Shown piece after piece: positions 17,331 to 25,306 of a DNA stretch of 33,945 bases (the first letter of the stretch is position 1; each line of letters opens with the position of its first letter). Source of the DNA: Candidatus Eiseniibacteriota bacterium. GTDB lineage: Bacteria > Joyebacterota > Joyebacteria > Joyebacterales > Joyebacteraceae. Both the position numbers and the translations under genes were made by a program. The notes under the pieces were generated by a model, which made no database searches, was not told the origin of the DNA, and was given only the letters and a program-made list of their open reading frames with translations. The stretch covers positions 1 to 33,945 of the forward strand of contig JAUVLG010000024.1 of assembly GCA_030595835.1 (NCBI GenBank), written 5' to 3'.

Positions 17331-17782
17331 AAGGCATGACGCTGATCGTTAAAACGATTACCGACTTCGTGGTCGCTTTCATTGTGGTGTTCGGCGCCTA
17401 CATCGTGCTCTACGGGCACCTGACTCCTGGAGGCGGGTTTGCGGGTGGCGTCATCATTGCGTGTGCCTTCATCCTGCTCATGCTGGCGCACGGCAGTGAT
17501 GCGGCGTTCGCGATACTGCCCGCGAAAGTGGCCCACATCCTCGACTCCGCGGGCGCCCTGGCGTTCCTGATTATCGGATGGATAGGAATGACGGGTGGCT
17601 TCTTCTTCTTGAACGTGTTCGGTAGGGGAGAGATGTTCAGGCTCCTGAGTTCCGGGATGATACTCCCGCTGAACATCGCTATCGCCTTCAAGGTTGGTAG
17701 TTCGCTCTTCCTGGTGTTCGCCGCGCTCGCGATGTTCCGGCGCCGGTCGTTCAGAGCGATGATCGAGGAGGAACTGTCATGA
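17327..17782 (+). CDS. mnhB: Na+/H+ antiporter subunit MnhB/MrpB (MbhF-like)
   Basis: The 151-residue protein has four likely membrane helices and the MrpB signature around GHLTPGGGFAGGVIIACAF. In Mrp antiporters and Mbh hydrogenases this small subunit is part of the sodium-translocation unit. It overlaps its neighbours at both ends by ATGA, consistent with strict co-translation in the antiporter module. Confidence 0.94.
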   Translation: MKGMTLIVKTITDFVVAFIVVFGAYIVLYGHLTPGGGFAGGVIIACAFILLMLAHGSDAAFAILPAKVAHILDSAGALAFLIIGWIGMTGGFFFLNVFGRGEMFRLLSSGMILPLNIAIAFKVGSSLFLVFAALAMFRRRSFRAMIEEELS

Positions 17783-18126
17783 CCGTCTATTTCCTGTGCG
17801 CAGTCCTTCTCACAATGGGGCTCTACTGCCTGGTGGCGAAGAAGAACATCGTGAAGAAGATCATCGGTGTCGTGATCATGGATTACGCCGTTAACCTCTA
17901 CCTTATCATCATAGGGTACAAGAAGGGCGGCGTTGCCCCGATCATCGACAAGACCACCAACCCGGAGCTCCTCGAGCGATTCGTGGACCCGCTGCCGCAG
18001 GCGCTCGTTCTCACATCGATCGTCATTGGACTTGGCGTCTTGGCGCTCATGGTCTCCATGGTCATCCGTCTCTACGAGAAGCACGGAACCTTTGACATGT
18101 CACAGATCAGCAAGCTGAGGGGATAG
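17779..18126 (+). CDS. mnhC: Antiporter subunit MnhC/MrpC (NuoK-like, MbhG)
   Basis: The 115-residue, three-helix membrane protein belongs to the NuoK/MrpC family. Typical features are the N-terminal helix followed by GLYCLVAKKNIVKKIIGV, a loop with VDPLPQALVLTSIVIGLG, and a third helix. The family connects the antiporter-like subunits to the rest of the membrane arm. Its start overlaps the mnhB stop; mnhD starts three bases after its end. Confidence 0.94.
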   Translation: MTVYFLCAVLLTMGLYCLVAKKNIVKKIIGVVIMDYAVNLYLIIIGYKKGGVAPIIDKTTNPELLERFVDPLPQALVLTSIVIGLGVLALMVSMVIRLYEKHGTFDMSQISKLRG

Positions 18127-18129
18127 CCA

Positions 18130-19665
18130 ATGAACCCAGTACCTCTCTATGTTGCGATCCCGCTCGGAGCGGCCTTCCTGATCCCACTTCTGGGCATGTG
18201 GTGGAAGAAGAGCGGGGAGACGCTGGCCGTGCTCTCCACTCTGGTGCTGGCGACGATGGCGATTCTCGCCGTCGGGACGCCCGCGATGGTCCACCACATG
18301 GGAGGGTGGACGGCGCCGCTGGGGATAGCGCTCGTGAGCGACGGCCTGACGGTTCTCCTGTTGATTGCCATCAACGTCATCGCGTTCCTTTGCATCGTCT
18401 TCTCGTTGAAGTACATGACGGCGTACACGGGGCTGACGAAGTACTACAGCCTCTTCATGCTGATGGTCGCCGGGATGAACGGCGTGGTGGTGTCGGGTGA
18501 CCTCTTCAACCTGTTCGTTTTTCTCGAGCTAGCATCGCTGGCGTCCTACGCGCTCGTCGCGTTCGGCGTCGAGGCGGACGAGCTCGAGGCCGGGTTCAAG
18601 TACATGATCCTGGGGAGCGTTGCGTCCGTGATGATCCTCTTTGCCGTCGGGACGGTCTACGCCGTCACCGGGACGCTGAATATGGCGGACGCGGCACGCG
18701 AGATCTCCACCAAGTTCAGTGGAGCCGAGACGAACCCCGCGTTGCTTCTGGCCGCTGCGTTCTTCCTGATGGGGTTCGGTCTCAAGGCTGCGCTGGTTCC
18801 GTTCCACGCGTGGCTGCCTGACGCGCATCCGTCCGCTCCGGCACCGATATCCGCAATGCTGTCCGGGGTGGTCATCAAGAGCCTGGGCGTTTATGCAATG
18901 TGCCGCGTGATGTTCCACGTGTTCGGCTTTGCATCCACATCACCCAGTTCCGCGATCATCGCCAACGCGATGATCGCGCTCTCGGTTCTGTCTATCGTGG
19001 TCGGCGGGCTCATGGCGATCGGTCAGTGGGACTTCAAGCGCCTCCTCGCGTACAGCTCGATCGGCCAGATCGGCTACGTGACACTGGGCATCGGCGTGGG
19101 TGCGCACGTTCTGGCCACCGGCGGAACCAGGTCGCTCGCAGCGCTCGCGATTCTGGGAGGGCTCTTCCACCTGATCAACCACGCGGCCTTCAAGTCACTT
19201 CTGTTTCTGTCGTCGGGGGCCATACAGTACGCTACGGGCACCCGTGACATGAAGATGCTGTCCGGTCTCAGGAAGCGCATGCCGATCACGGCAGCGACGA
19301 CCAACATCGCCGCGTTGTCCATCTCTGGAGTGCCGCCGTTCAGCGGCTTCTGGAGCAAGCTCATCATTATTGTGGCCACCATCAGAGCCGGTCATCCGGC
19401 CATCGCCGCCATCGCCATCGCGATGGCGTTCGTGACGCTTGCTTACTACGTGAAGGTCCAGCGAGAGATGATCTTCGGCCCGGTGCGAGGTCGCGCCGAA
19501 TCGGCGAGAGAGGTTCCGGCGGCGATGTACGTGCCGTTGATCATTCTTGCGATCGTCTGTGTCGGATTCGGGCTTCTCTACCCCGTGTGGGGGAGCCGCA
19601 TTCTTGAACCGGCGAGGGACGCGCTCCTGAACGGCGCCGAGTATGTCAAGCTCGTCCTCGGGTAA
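18130..19665 (+). CDS. mnhD: Antiporter subunit MnhD/MrpD (MbhH-like, NuoN/M family)
   Basis: The 511-residue protein has about 14 membrane helices and the charged residues of ion-translocating antiporter-like subunits: the glutamate in FNLFVFLELASLASYAL, the lysine in GFGLKAALVPFHAWLPDAHP, and the lysine in SGVVIKSLGVYAM. Its size and its place between MnhC and MnhE match MrpD. With the NuoL-like gene it gives two potential ion channels in one complex. No break or missing motif is seen. Confidence 0.95.
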   Translation: MNPVPLYVAIPLGAAFLIPLLGMWWKKSGETLAVLSTLVLATMAILAVGTPAMVHHMGGWTAPLGIALVSDGLTVLLLIAINVIAFLCIVFSLKYMTAYTGLTKYYSLFMLMVAGMNGVVVSGDLFNLFVFLELASLASYALVAFGVEADELEAGFKYMILGSVASVMILFAVGTVYAVTGTLNMADAAREISTKFSGAETNPALLLAAAFFLMGFGLKAALVPFHAWLPDAHPSAPAPISAMLSGVVIKSLGVYAMCRVMFHVFGFASTSPSSAIIANAMIALSVLSIVVGGLMAIGQWDFKRLLAYSSIGQIGYVTLGIGVGAHVLATGGTRSLAALAILGGLFHLINHAAFKSLLFLSSGAIQYATGTRDMKMLSGLRKRMPITAATTNIAALSISGVPPFSGFWSKLIIIVATIRAGHPAIAAIAIAMAFVTLAYYVKVQREMIFGPVRGRAESAREVPAAMYVPLIILAIVCVGFGLLYPVWGSRILEPARDALLNGAEYVKLVLG

Positions 19666-19682
19666 GGGGGTAAGGAGCACAG

Positions 19683-20186
19683 ATGGAAACCTTGAAACGA
19701 AGACTTCTTGATATGAGCATCATTTTCGTCCTGTGGCTGCTCCTTACGTGGTCGCTCGACGTGCAGAGCGTTGTGGCCGGAGCCATTCTGGCGGTCTTGT
19801 TCGCCCTTGTTCTGTCGGGGCTGCTGCCCGCGAGGGTCACACGCCTCTTCAGTCCGGTGCGGTGGTTCTGGGCGCTGATGCACTTGATCTCGCTGGCGTT
19901 CTGGATCGTGTTGGCGAACTTCGACGTTCTGTACAGGGTCCTTCATCCTAACCTTCCGATTCGACCCGGCATCGTCAGGGTGAAGACGACACTCAAGAGC
20001 GATGAGGCCAAGGCGTTCCTGGCGAATTCGATCACCCTGACACCCGGTACGCTCACCATCGATATCATTGACGACTGGCTCTACGTGCACTGGATCAACG
20101 TGCACGAGAACCTCGAAGACACGGAAGCCATAACGCGGGATATCGCTGGTCGGTTTGAAGTGACTTTAAGGAGGGTTTTCGACTGA
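19683..20186 (+). CDS. mnhE: Antiporter subunit MnhE/MrpE (MbhA-like)
   Basis: The 167-residue protein has N-terminal membrane helices (LLTWSLDVQSVVAGAILAVL) and a soluble C-terminal domain, the MrpE layout. SFWIVLANFDV-like sequence and NSITLTPGTLTIDI are family hallmarks. MrpE is required for assembly or full activity of Mrp antiporters. AAGGAG precedes its ATG, and its last base overlaps the first base of mnhF. Confidence 0.93.
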   Translation: METLKRRLLDMSIIFVLWLLLTWSLDVQSVVAGAILAVLFALVLSGLLPARVTRLFSPVRWFWALMHLISLAFWIVLANFDVLYRVLHPNLPIRPGIVRVKTTLKSDEAKAFLANSITLTPGTLTIDIIDDWLYVHWINVHENLEDTEAITRDIAGRFEVTLRRVFD

Positions 20187-20440
20187 TGTCTACGTTCTTG
20201 TTGCTGCTCATCATTGGGACCTTCCTGTGTCTTTACAGGGTCGCAATGGGCCCGACGCCGCCGGACAGGGCCGTTGGGATCGACACGATTGGCGTGATGA
20301 TCGTGGGCATCTGCGGGATCTTCGGGATCATGACCGGTCAGGACTTCTACCTGAACGTCGCGATCGCGTGGGCGCTCCTGTCGTTCATCGGCACCCTGGC
20401 GCTTGCCAAGTACCTGGAGGGGAGGGGGTTCGATGAATAA
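20186..20440 (+). CDS. mnhF: Antiporter subunit MnhF/MrpF (MbhB-like)
   Basis: The 84-residue protein has three membrane helices and the MrpF motif YRVAMGPTPPDRAVGIDTIG, which includes the conserved PPDRAVGxD. In Mrp complexes the MrpF acidic residue is considered part of the sodium pathway. An AAGGAGGG site lies upstream of the start. It overlaps mnhG by eight bases. Confidence 0.94.
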   Translation: MSTFLLLLIIGTFLCLYRVAMGPTPPDRAVGIDTIGVMIVGICGIFGIMTGQDFYLNVAIAWALLSFIGTLALAKYLEGRGFDE

Positions 20441-20765
20441 CCCGGTCGCCGTATACATTCTGATCTCTATCGGAGTCGTCTTCGACCTCGTCGGGGCACT
20501 GGGCCTTATCAGGCTGCCGGACGTCTACAACAGGTTGCAGGCGGCGACGAAGTGCGTGACCTTGGGAACGTGTCTCATCCTCGTGGGTGTGGTGGTGGCG
20601 AGCGGGTGGAACGCGATGGGGATCAAGGCACTGCTCGCGGCCGTTTTCGTTCTATGGACGTCGCCGACAGGCAGTCACGCTCTGGCACGCGGTGCACACA
20701 TCGCCGGTGTGCCGCTCTGGGCTGGATCGGTGGTAGACAAATACAAGGAAGATACGGGCCGCTAG
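20433..20765 (+). CDS. mnhG: Antiporter subunit MnhG/MrpG (MbhC-like)
   Basis: The 110-residue, three-helix protein has the MrpG motif DLVGALGLIRLPDVYNRLQA and the segment TSPTGSHALARGAH, both standard in the family. ATG 20433 is chosen because GGAGGGG precedes it; the frame is open further into mnhF without a site. It is the last antiporter gene before the terminal ferredoxin subunit. Confidence 0.94.
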   Translation: MNNPVAVYILISIGVVFDLVGALGLIRLPDVYNRLQAATKCVTLGTCLILVGVVVASGWNAMGIKALLAAVFVLWTSPTGSHALARGAHIAGVPLWAGSVVDKYKEDTGR

Positions 20766-20859
20766 GCCCTGTCCGGGCGTGGCCGGTCGTGCGGGCCGAC
20801 GCCGCGCCGACCCACGGCGCACATCACACACGGGACTGAACGCCGGGAGAAGGAACACG

Positions 20860-21462
20860 ATGAGGAAACCTAAGCTGCGCGAGCTCAAGGAAGCGGTGAC
20901 GTCGTTCGTCAGTAAGCCGTACACGACCGCGTTTCCCTTCGCTCCGGCTGAGACCTTCGAGGCTTTCAGAGGACAGCCGGAGTTTCACGAGGAAGACTGC
21001 ATCGGGTGTGGCGCGTGTGCGGAGGTGTGTCCGGCACGGACTATAGATGTTGTGGATGAGGGGAACACGCGCACACTGATTCACCATTACGACAACTGTA
21101 TCTACTGCGGCCAGTGTGAGGCGTACTGCACGACCAAGAAGGGCATCATCCTGTCCGGCAAGTTCGACCTCGCGGTCTTCGACAGAGAGCAGGCCGTGAC
21201 GAGCATCGAGAAAGAACTCGTGCGCTGCGAGCGCTGCGGAGACGTCATCACGACGGTCGACCACCTGAAGTGGATCGCGCGTAAGACGGGGTCGCTCTCT
21301 GTTGCGAACCCCACTCTTCTCGTGGCGCTTCACAAGGACCTGGGTGTAACGACGGACCCCTCGCCACACGACGGCAAGCCCGTCGGTAGGGGGGACTCGT
21401 ACCGGATGATGTGCCCCGCGTGCAGACGCGAGGTCTACCTGACCGAGGATTGGCTGGGGTAG
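20860..21462 (+). CDS. Two-cluster [4Fe-4S] hydrogenase subunit, NuoI/HycF/MbhN-type
   Basis: The 200-residue protein has two [4Fe-4S] ferredoxin motifs: Cys47, 50, 53, 57 and Cys80, 83, 86, 90 (the latter in CIYCGQCEAYC). It should pass electrons to the small subunit cluster. The C-terminal half adds two CxxC pairs, Cys123/126 (VRCERCGDV) and Cys185/188 (MMCPACRRE), that could bind a zinc or an extra iron site; HycF/HyfH-type subunits have similar additions. I chose ATG 20860 with GGAGAAGG at 20846-20853. It is the last gene of the operon, followed by terminator-like hairpins. Confidence 0.92.
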   Translation: MRKPKLRELKEAVTSFVSKPYTTAFPFAPAETFEAFRGQPEFHEEDCIGCGACAEVCPARTIDVVDEGNTRTLIHHYDNCIYCGQCEAYCTTKKGIILSGKFDLAVFDREQAVTSIEKELVRCERCGDVITTVDHLKWIARKTGSLSVANPTLLVALHKDLGVTTDPSPHDGKPVGRGDSYRMMCPACRREVYLTEDWLG

Positions 21463-21470
21463 GGAATCCG

Positions 21471-21487
21471 GGGGCTTGAAAGGCCCC
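21471..21487 (+). terminator. Short terminator-like hairpin after the hydrogenase operon
   Basis: GGGGC and GCCCC enclose a seven-base loop, beginning eight bases after the operon's last stop codon. A short TGCTTTC tail follows. It is weak alone and may act together with the longer hairpin downstream. Confidence 0.4.
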
Positions 21488-21522
21488 TGCTTTCAAGGCG
21501 TGCGGGAAGACAGAAAGCTGAC

Positions 21523-21550
21523 AGAACGGGCCCTTTCAGGGCCCGTTCTT
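21523..21550 (+). terminator. Rho-independent terminator candidate of the hydrogenase operon
   Basis: A perfect 12-base-pair stem (AGAACGGGCCCT with AGGGCCCGTTCT) closes a three-base loop and is followed by TCATTTC. The stem is strong and the U-tract poor. It lies between the operon end and the TetR promoter, so it fits a transcription boundary. Confidence 0.7.
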
Positions 21551-21593
21551 CATTTCGTGCGATCATATGTTCCCGCAGCGATCTTGGCCTGCA

Positions 21594-21618
21594 AAGGGCA
21601 AGGTGGGAATTCGCCCTT
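21594..21618 (+). promoter_or_regulatory. Inverted repeat overlapping the tetR promoter, possible operator
   Basis: AAGGGC (21594-21599) and GCCCTT (21613-21618) form an inverted repeat whose right arm runs into the -35 box of the downstream promoter. TetR repressors often bind such sites near their own promoter. The 13-base spacing and short arms make this tentative. Confidence 0.25.
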
Positions 21619-21644
21619 GACAATCCGACGCATGCTTCTATAAT
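21617..21644 (+). promoter_or_regulatory. Strong sigma70-type promoter of the tetR operon
   Basis: Both hexamers are perfect: TTGACA at 21617-21622 and TATAAT at 21639-21644, separated by 16 bases. Transcription should begin near 21651, about 60 bases before the TetR start codon. Confidence 0.85.
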
Positions 21645-21709
21645 GTGACGGTAGGTTCTTGTCGTGGAACAAAGATTCACATAGACAAAACAGATGGGAA
21701 GGGGTGCCG

Positions 21710-22330
21710 ATGGACGAGAGGAAACCGTCTCGCCGGGAGAGAGAGAAGGAGCGGCAGCGTGGGGAGATGCTCACAGCGGCTCTGGAGCTATTCTCGAAGA
21801 GAGGGTACCACGGTGTGTCGATGCAGGAGATTGCGAAGAAGGCGGAGTTCGCGATCGGCACAATCTACAAGTTCTTCAAGGGGAAGGAACATCTTTACAC
21901 GACGTTGATGAGCGACGTAGCGGTCAAGTACCACGCGGTGCTCAAGGAGGTGCTCTCTACGGACGAGGACACGGTTGCTGTTCTTGGAGAGTACGTGCGG
22001 ACGAAGGCGGGGATCTTCGCAGACAATGCTTCTGCGTTGCGGCTCCATGTGGGATGGGGGCGTGGGGCGAGCTTCGATATCCGGGCGGGGCTGGACGAGG
22101 AAATAGGACGTTTGTACGACGAGGTGCTGGAGGCCCTGGCATTGGTAATGGAGACGGGCGTCCAGAAGAAGGTGTTGAAGGCGCTCGATCCGCATTACAT
22201 GGCGGTGGCACTGGACGGCCTCACAAATGCGTTTCTATTCTGTTGGCTGAAGGATTCCGAGCGGCATCCATACCAGGCCAATGCCGCGATGGTCATGGAG
22301 CTTTTCCTCAGGGGCAGCTTGGTAAGATAG
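21710..22330 (+). CDS. TetR/AcrR family transcriptional regulator
   Basis: The 206-residue protein has an N-terminal TetR DNA-binding domain: AALELFSKRGYHGVSMQEIA followed by KKAEFAIGTIYKFFKGKEHL, the classical helix-turn-helix with the YxxFxxKxxL ending. The C-terminal ligand-binding domain cannot be assigned a ligand. ATG 21710 is preceded by GAAGGGG; a longer frame starts at 21659 but would begin inside the leader. The radical SAM gene follows after 41 bases, so the regulator probably controls its own operon, perhaps including the phasin-like and patatin genes. Regulators beside patatin and UbiB-like genes often sense lipids, which is only context here. Confidence 0.93.
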   Translation: MDERKPSRREREKERQRGEMLTAALELFSKRGYHGVSMQEIAKKAEFAIGTIYKFFKGKEHLYTTLMSDVAVKYHAVLKEVLSTDEDTVAVLGEYVRTKAGIFADNASALRLHVGWGRGASFDIRAGLDEEIGRLYDEVLEALALVMETGVQKKVLKALDPHYMAVALDGLTNAFLFCWLKDSERHPYQANAAMVMELFLRGSLVR

Positions 22331-22371
22331 TCACCTCCCTCAGGCTTGAGGGGCAACCAGGAGAGGAACGA

Positions 22372-23904
22372 ATGAACATCCAGACCAGAGTCAAGGCGGG
22401 ATGTGTGAGGCAACTAGCCGGGGTACTCGCGAGCCGGAGGATCCTCAGGCGCGCGACCGTGAACGTTGCCGCAATGGCCGCGCACAAGAGGATCGTCCAG
22501 AGGGACGGGCACGATCGCCCCCGACAAGTGCAAGAGGACGTGCGGAGCTACTTCGTCGCGCTCCTCCGCGGCTTGAACCGAGCGGTCGACCGCGGGTTCC
22601 TGTCGACACACGCGGTGAAGCGGATAGCTGACGTGTTCATCGGGAACGTGCTCTTAAAGAGTACAGAGGATGGCAATGTAGTGAACTCGCTCGGCTTCGC
22701 TCCTCCGAAGTTCCTTCTTGTGAGCCCCACCGGCAGATGCAACCTGCGGTGCAAAGGCTGCTACGCGGAGAGCGATCCGGGGAATCACGCGAGCCTGGAC
22801 TTCGACACGTTTGACAGAATCCTCACCGAGAAACGGGAGCTGTGGGGTTCCCATTTCACGGTGATCTCGGGCGGAGAACCGTTCCTGTGGCGCGACGGGG
22901 AACGGGATCTTCTGGACATGGTTGCCAAACACGACAGCGACTTCTTTATGGTCTACACGAACGGGACACAGATAGACGATGACACGGCAAGGCGAATGGC
23001 AGAGCTCGGCAACATCAGTCCGGCCATCTCTGTTGAGGGGTTCGAAGAAGAGACAGACGCGCGGCGGGGAAGAGGCACACACAGGAAGGTGCTGACCGCC
23101 TTCGAGAACCTCCGGAAACACGGCGTTCCGTTCGGCGTGTCGGCGACCCCCACGAAGGACAACTGGGAAGTCATAGCGAGCGACGAGTTTGTGGATTACT
23201 ATTTTGATCAAGAGGGCGCGGTCTACTGCTGGCTCTTCCAGTACATGCCGATCGGGCGCGAGCAGTCACTCGACCTCATGGTGGAGCCGGAGAACCGTGT
23301 TGAGATGCTGCGTAGGATGCAGGGCTTCGTCAGGGAACGAGAGGTGTTTGTGGCGGATTTCTGGAACAGCGGGCCGACTTCCTCCGGGTGCATATGCGCC
23401 GGTCGGCGCGGCGGGTACTTCTACATCGACTGGAACGGCGACATCATGCCCTGCGGGTTCGTGCCCTACTCCACAGACAACATCCACCAGATCTACCGGG
23501 AGGGAGGTGACCTCAACACCGCGTTCGACTCCCCCCTGTTCAGACGGATCCGGGAATGGCAGGACGATTACGGATTCACCCAGCCGGCTGAGGGAGTGAG
23601 CAATTGGCTCTGTCCCTGCGTGATTCGAGATCACTTCAGTTCGCTGAAAGACGCGGTCATGCGCAGCGGAGCCCGACCCATCAACAAAGAGGCGGCCGAG
23701 GCAATGAGCGACCCCGACTACTGTCGAGGCATGGTGGAGTACGGGAAGAGCATCAGGCGCATGATGGATCCGATTTGGGAGAGGGAATACGCGGACGGGC
23801 ACGGCCGCAGTGGGAGCGAGCATCACGCGGGTCCGAGGGCGGTTCTGGAGCGTTTCGCACCAGTGTTTCACCGAAAAGAGAACAGCGGTGTTCGATCTCA
23901 TTAG
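22372..23904 (+). CDS. Radical SAM protein with SPASM-like C-terminal cysteines
   Basis: The 510-residue protein has the radical SAM CxxxCxxC motif at Cys123, 127 and 130 (GRCNLRCKGCY) and an SAM-binding region containing VISGGEPFLW. The first 110 residues are a polar, helical N-terminal extension. The C-terminal region has further cysteines (GCICAGRRGGYFYIDWNGD, then MPCGF, WLCPCV and YCRGM) that could hold an auxiliary cluster, as in SPASM/twitch proteins. I chose ATG 22372, preceded by GGAGAGG; the frame is open further upstream through the TetR gene, but that is shadow sequence. The substrate is unknown. With the phasin-like and patatin genes downstream, a role in membrane-lipid or peptide modification is a guess. 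Confidence 0.87.
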   Translation: MNIQTRVKAGCVRQLAGVLASRRILRRATVNVAAMAAHKRIVQRDGHDRPRQVQEDVRSYFVALLRGLNRAVDRGFLSTHAVKRIADVFIGNVLLKSTEDGNVVNSLGFAPPKFLLVSPTGRCNLRCKGCYAESDPGNHASLDFDTFDRILTEKRELWGSHFTVISGGEPFLWRDGERDLLDMVAKHDSDFFMVYTNGTQIDDDTARRMAELGNISPAISVEGFEEETDARRGRGTHRKVLTAFENLRKHGVPFGVSATPTKDNWEVIASDEFVDYYFDQEGAVYCWLFQYMPIGREQSLDLMVEPENRVEMLRRMQGFVREREVFVADFWNSGPTSSGCICAGRRGGYFYIDWNGDIMPCGFVPYSTDNIHQIYREGGDLNTAFDSPLFRRIREWQDDYGFTQPAEGVSNWLCPCVIRDHFSSLKDAVMRSGARPINKEAAEAMSDPDYCRGMVEYGKSIRRMMDPIWEREYADGHGRSGSEHHAGPRAVLERFAPVFHRKENSGVRSH

Positions 23905-24208
23905 AAAGGCGCTCTTGACGGGCGTGTGGTTGGGTGTCATGACTAAGGAGAAGGTAGAGGAGCTGGCGGGTGAATTGGCGCGAAGAGCGAAGCTCACCGA
24001 GAAAGAGGGGAAGGGTCTCATAGACGATCTACTCAAGGAGTCGGATCGAGCTGCGGAGGCTCTCAAGGCGGGGGTCTCGCACGCCGTGCGGGGCACACTG
24101 GAGAAGATGGACGTGGCGACGAAGCGCGACATCGATGCTTTGAAGGAGAGACTGACGCGAATCGAGAAGCAGATGCCGTCGGGCGACGACGGGGCACAGG
24201 TGGAATAA
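23888..24208 (+). CDS. Phasin-like coiled-coil protein
   Basis: The 106-residue protein starts with a short hydrophobic stretch (LIRKALLTGVWLGVMT) and then a long amphipathic helix rich in Lys, Glu, Ala and Leu (KEKVEELAGELARRAKLTEK, later ALKERLTRIEKQ). This is the pattern of small phasin-like or PHA-granule-regulator proteins found beside UbiB/AarF kinases in many bacteria. GTG 23888 is chosen because recognisable sequence begins there; it overlaps the end of the radical SAM gene by 17 bases. No PHA synthase is present, so granule binding is not established. The patatin gene follows immediately. Confidence 0.7.
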   Translation: MFDLIRKALLTGVWLGVMTKEKVEELAGELARRAKLTEKEGKGLIDDLLKESDRAAEALKAGVSHAVRGTLEKMDVATKRDIDALKERLTRIEKQMPSGDDGAQVE

Positions 24209-24216
24209 TCGGAATC

Positions 24217-25167
24217 ATTCGGAAACACCGACACAGGAAGATCGGCCTTGCCCTAGGCAGCGGCTCAGCCCGGGGCTGGGCGCACATCGGCGTGATCAAC
24301 GCCTTGATGGAAGCAGGCGTCGAGGTGGACTACGTCGCGGGCACGAGTATCGGGGCTCTGGTCGGAGCGGCCTGCGCCAGTGGGAAGATAGGGTCCCTCG
24401 AGGAATTCGTACGCGAGCTTGACTGGAAGAAGGTCATCTCGCATTTCGACGTGGTTTTTCCCCGGTCGGGGCTGTTCGATGGCAGGAAGATCAGCGAGGC
24501 CATCCGGGAGTATGTGGAGCCCGGAGACATCGAGGATCTCTCGGTGCCCTTCTGCGCTGTGTCGACGGACCTTGCGACGGGCAGCGAGGTGCACATTCGA
24601 CAAGGCGACGTCATCGAGGCGGTCAGGGCCAGCATATCCATTCCGGGCATGTTCACGCCGGTGAAGAGGGGGGAGATGTTGCTGGTCGACGGTGGGTTGG
24701 TGAACCCCGTGCCCACAGGGGTTGTGCGAGGCATGGGAGCCGACTACGTGATTGCCGTCGATCTAGGGATTGGGCGGATTGCCGAAGAACCCTTGCAGCT
24801 TGTCTCAGAGATCACGCCACCGGGCCCGAGGCAGCGAACTAGTTCGACGAGAAAGGGCGCATCGCTGGCAACGATCCGTAAGAAAGTAATGTCTGCCGAT
24901 GTGCCGGGGCTCGCACAGGCGAAGCAGTGGTTGGCCAGAGAATCGGTACCGAATATCTTCGAGGTGTTGATGTCCTCGATTACCGTCATGGAGGTGCAGA
25001 TCACAGAGATACGGCTAGTAGCGGAGCCCGCTGATCTGCTCATCCGGCCGAGACTGAGTCACATTGGATTCATGGACTTCCACAATGCAGACGAGTCAAT
25101 TGCAGAGGGATACCGGGCAGCGAAGGTCTCCCTTGAGGAATCGAGAGACGCAGACCGTCTCGTCTAA
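24217..25167 (+). CDS. Patatin-like phospholipase (RssA/YchK-type), start codon unclear
   Basis: The protein has all patatin hydrolase parts: the glycine-rich oxyanion loop GLALGSGSARGWAHIG, the nucleophile motif GTSIG (Ser codon at 24346) and the catalytic DGG (Asp codon at 24688, in LVDGGLVNPVP). It is predicted to be an intracellular serine lipid acyl hydrolase. The family normally starts a few residues before KIGLALGSG. No ATG, GTG or TTG occurs in that frame between the previous stop and the oxyanion loop; the first standard codon, GTG 24292, would remove the loop. I use ATT 24217 as a provisional start; ATA 24205, overlapping the previous TAA, is another possibility. A frameshift or sequencing error is an alternative. 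Confidence 0.8.
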   Translation: MRKHRHRKIGLALGSGSARGWAHIGVINALMEAGVEVDYVAGTSIGALVGAACASGKIGSLEEFVRELDWKKVISHFDVVFPRSGLFDGRKISEAIREYVEPGDIEDLSVPFCAVSTDLATGSEVHIRQGDVIEAVRASISIPGMFTPVKRGEMLLVDGGLVNPVPTGVVRGMGADYVIAVDLGIGRIAEEPLQLVSEITPPGPRQRTSSTRKGASLATIRKKVMSADVPGLAQAKQWLARESVPNIFEVLMSSITVMEVQITEIRLVAEPADLLIRPRLSHIGFMDFHNADESIAEGYRAAKVSLEESRDADRLV

Positions 25168-25306
25168 TCGGGCCTCCCCGGTAGCAAGCTCGTCATCCGG
25201 AGAGGCACTTCCCCTCTCAAGTAGATTCTCCGTCGCGCGTCGGTGAGCGCCAGACGTTCGGCGAACACACACACGGCGGCTATCTGCTGCGCCGGAGGGC
25301 GCGCAC

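Noticed and set aside
9394-21462. Formate hydrogenlyase annotation for the whole cluster
   Set aside because: The molybdopterin-fold subunit lacks a visible Sec/Cys ligand and no formate transporter is seen. Formate use is possible but unsupported.
11700-21462. Respiratory complex I (NADH:quinone oxidoreductase)
   Set aside because: The large subunit keeps all four Ni-binding cysteines that NuoD lacks, and the Mrp subunits B, E, F and G are not part of complex I.
21694-22371. N-terminal extension of the radical SAM gene through the TetR gene
   Set aside because: The extension is out of frame with a clear TetR gene and has no protein-like features; ATG 22372 has a good ribosome-binding site.
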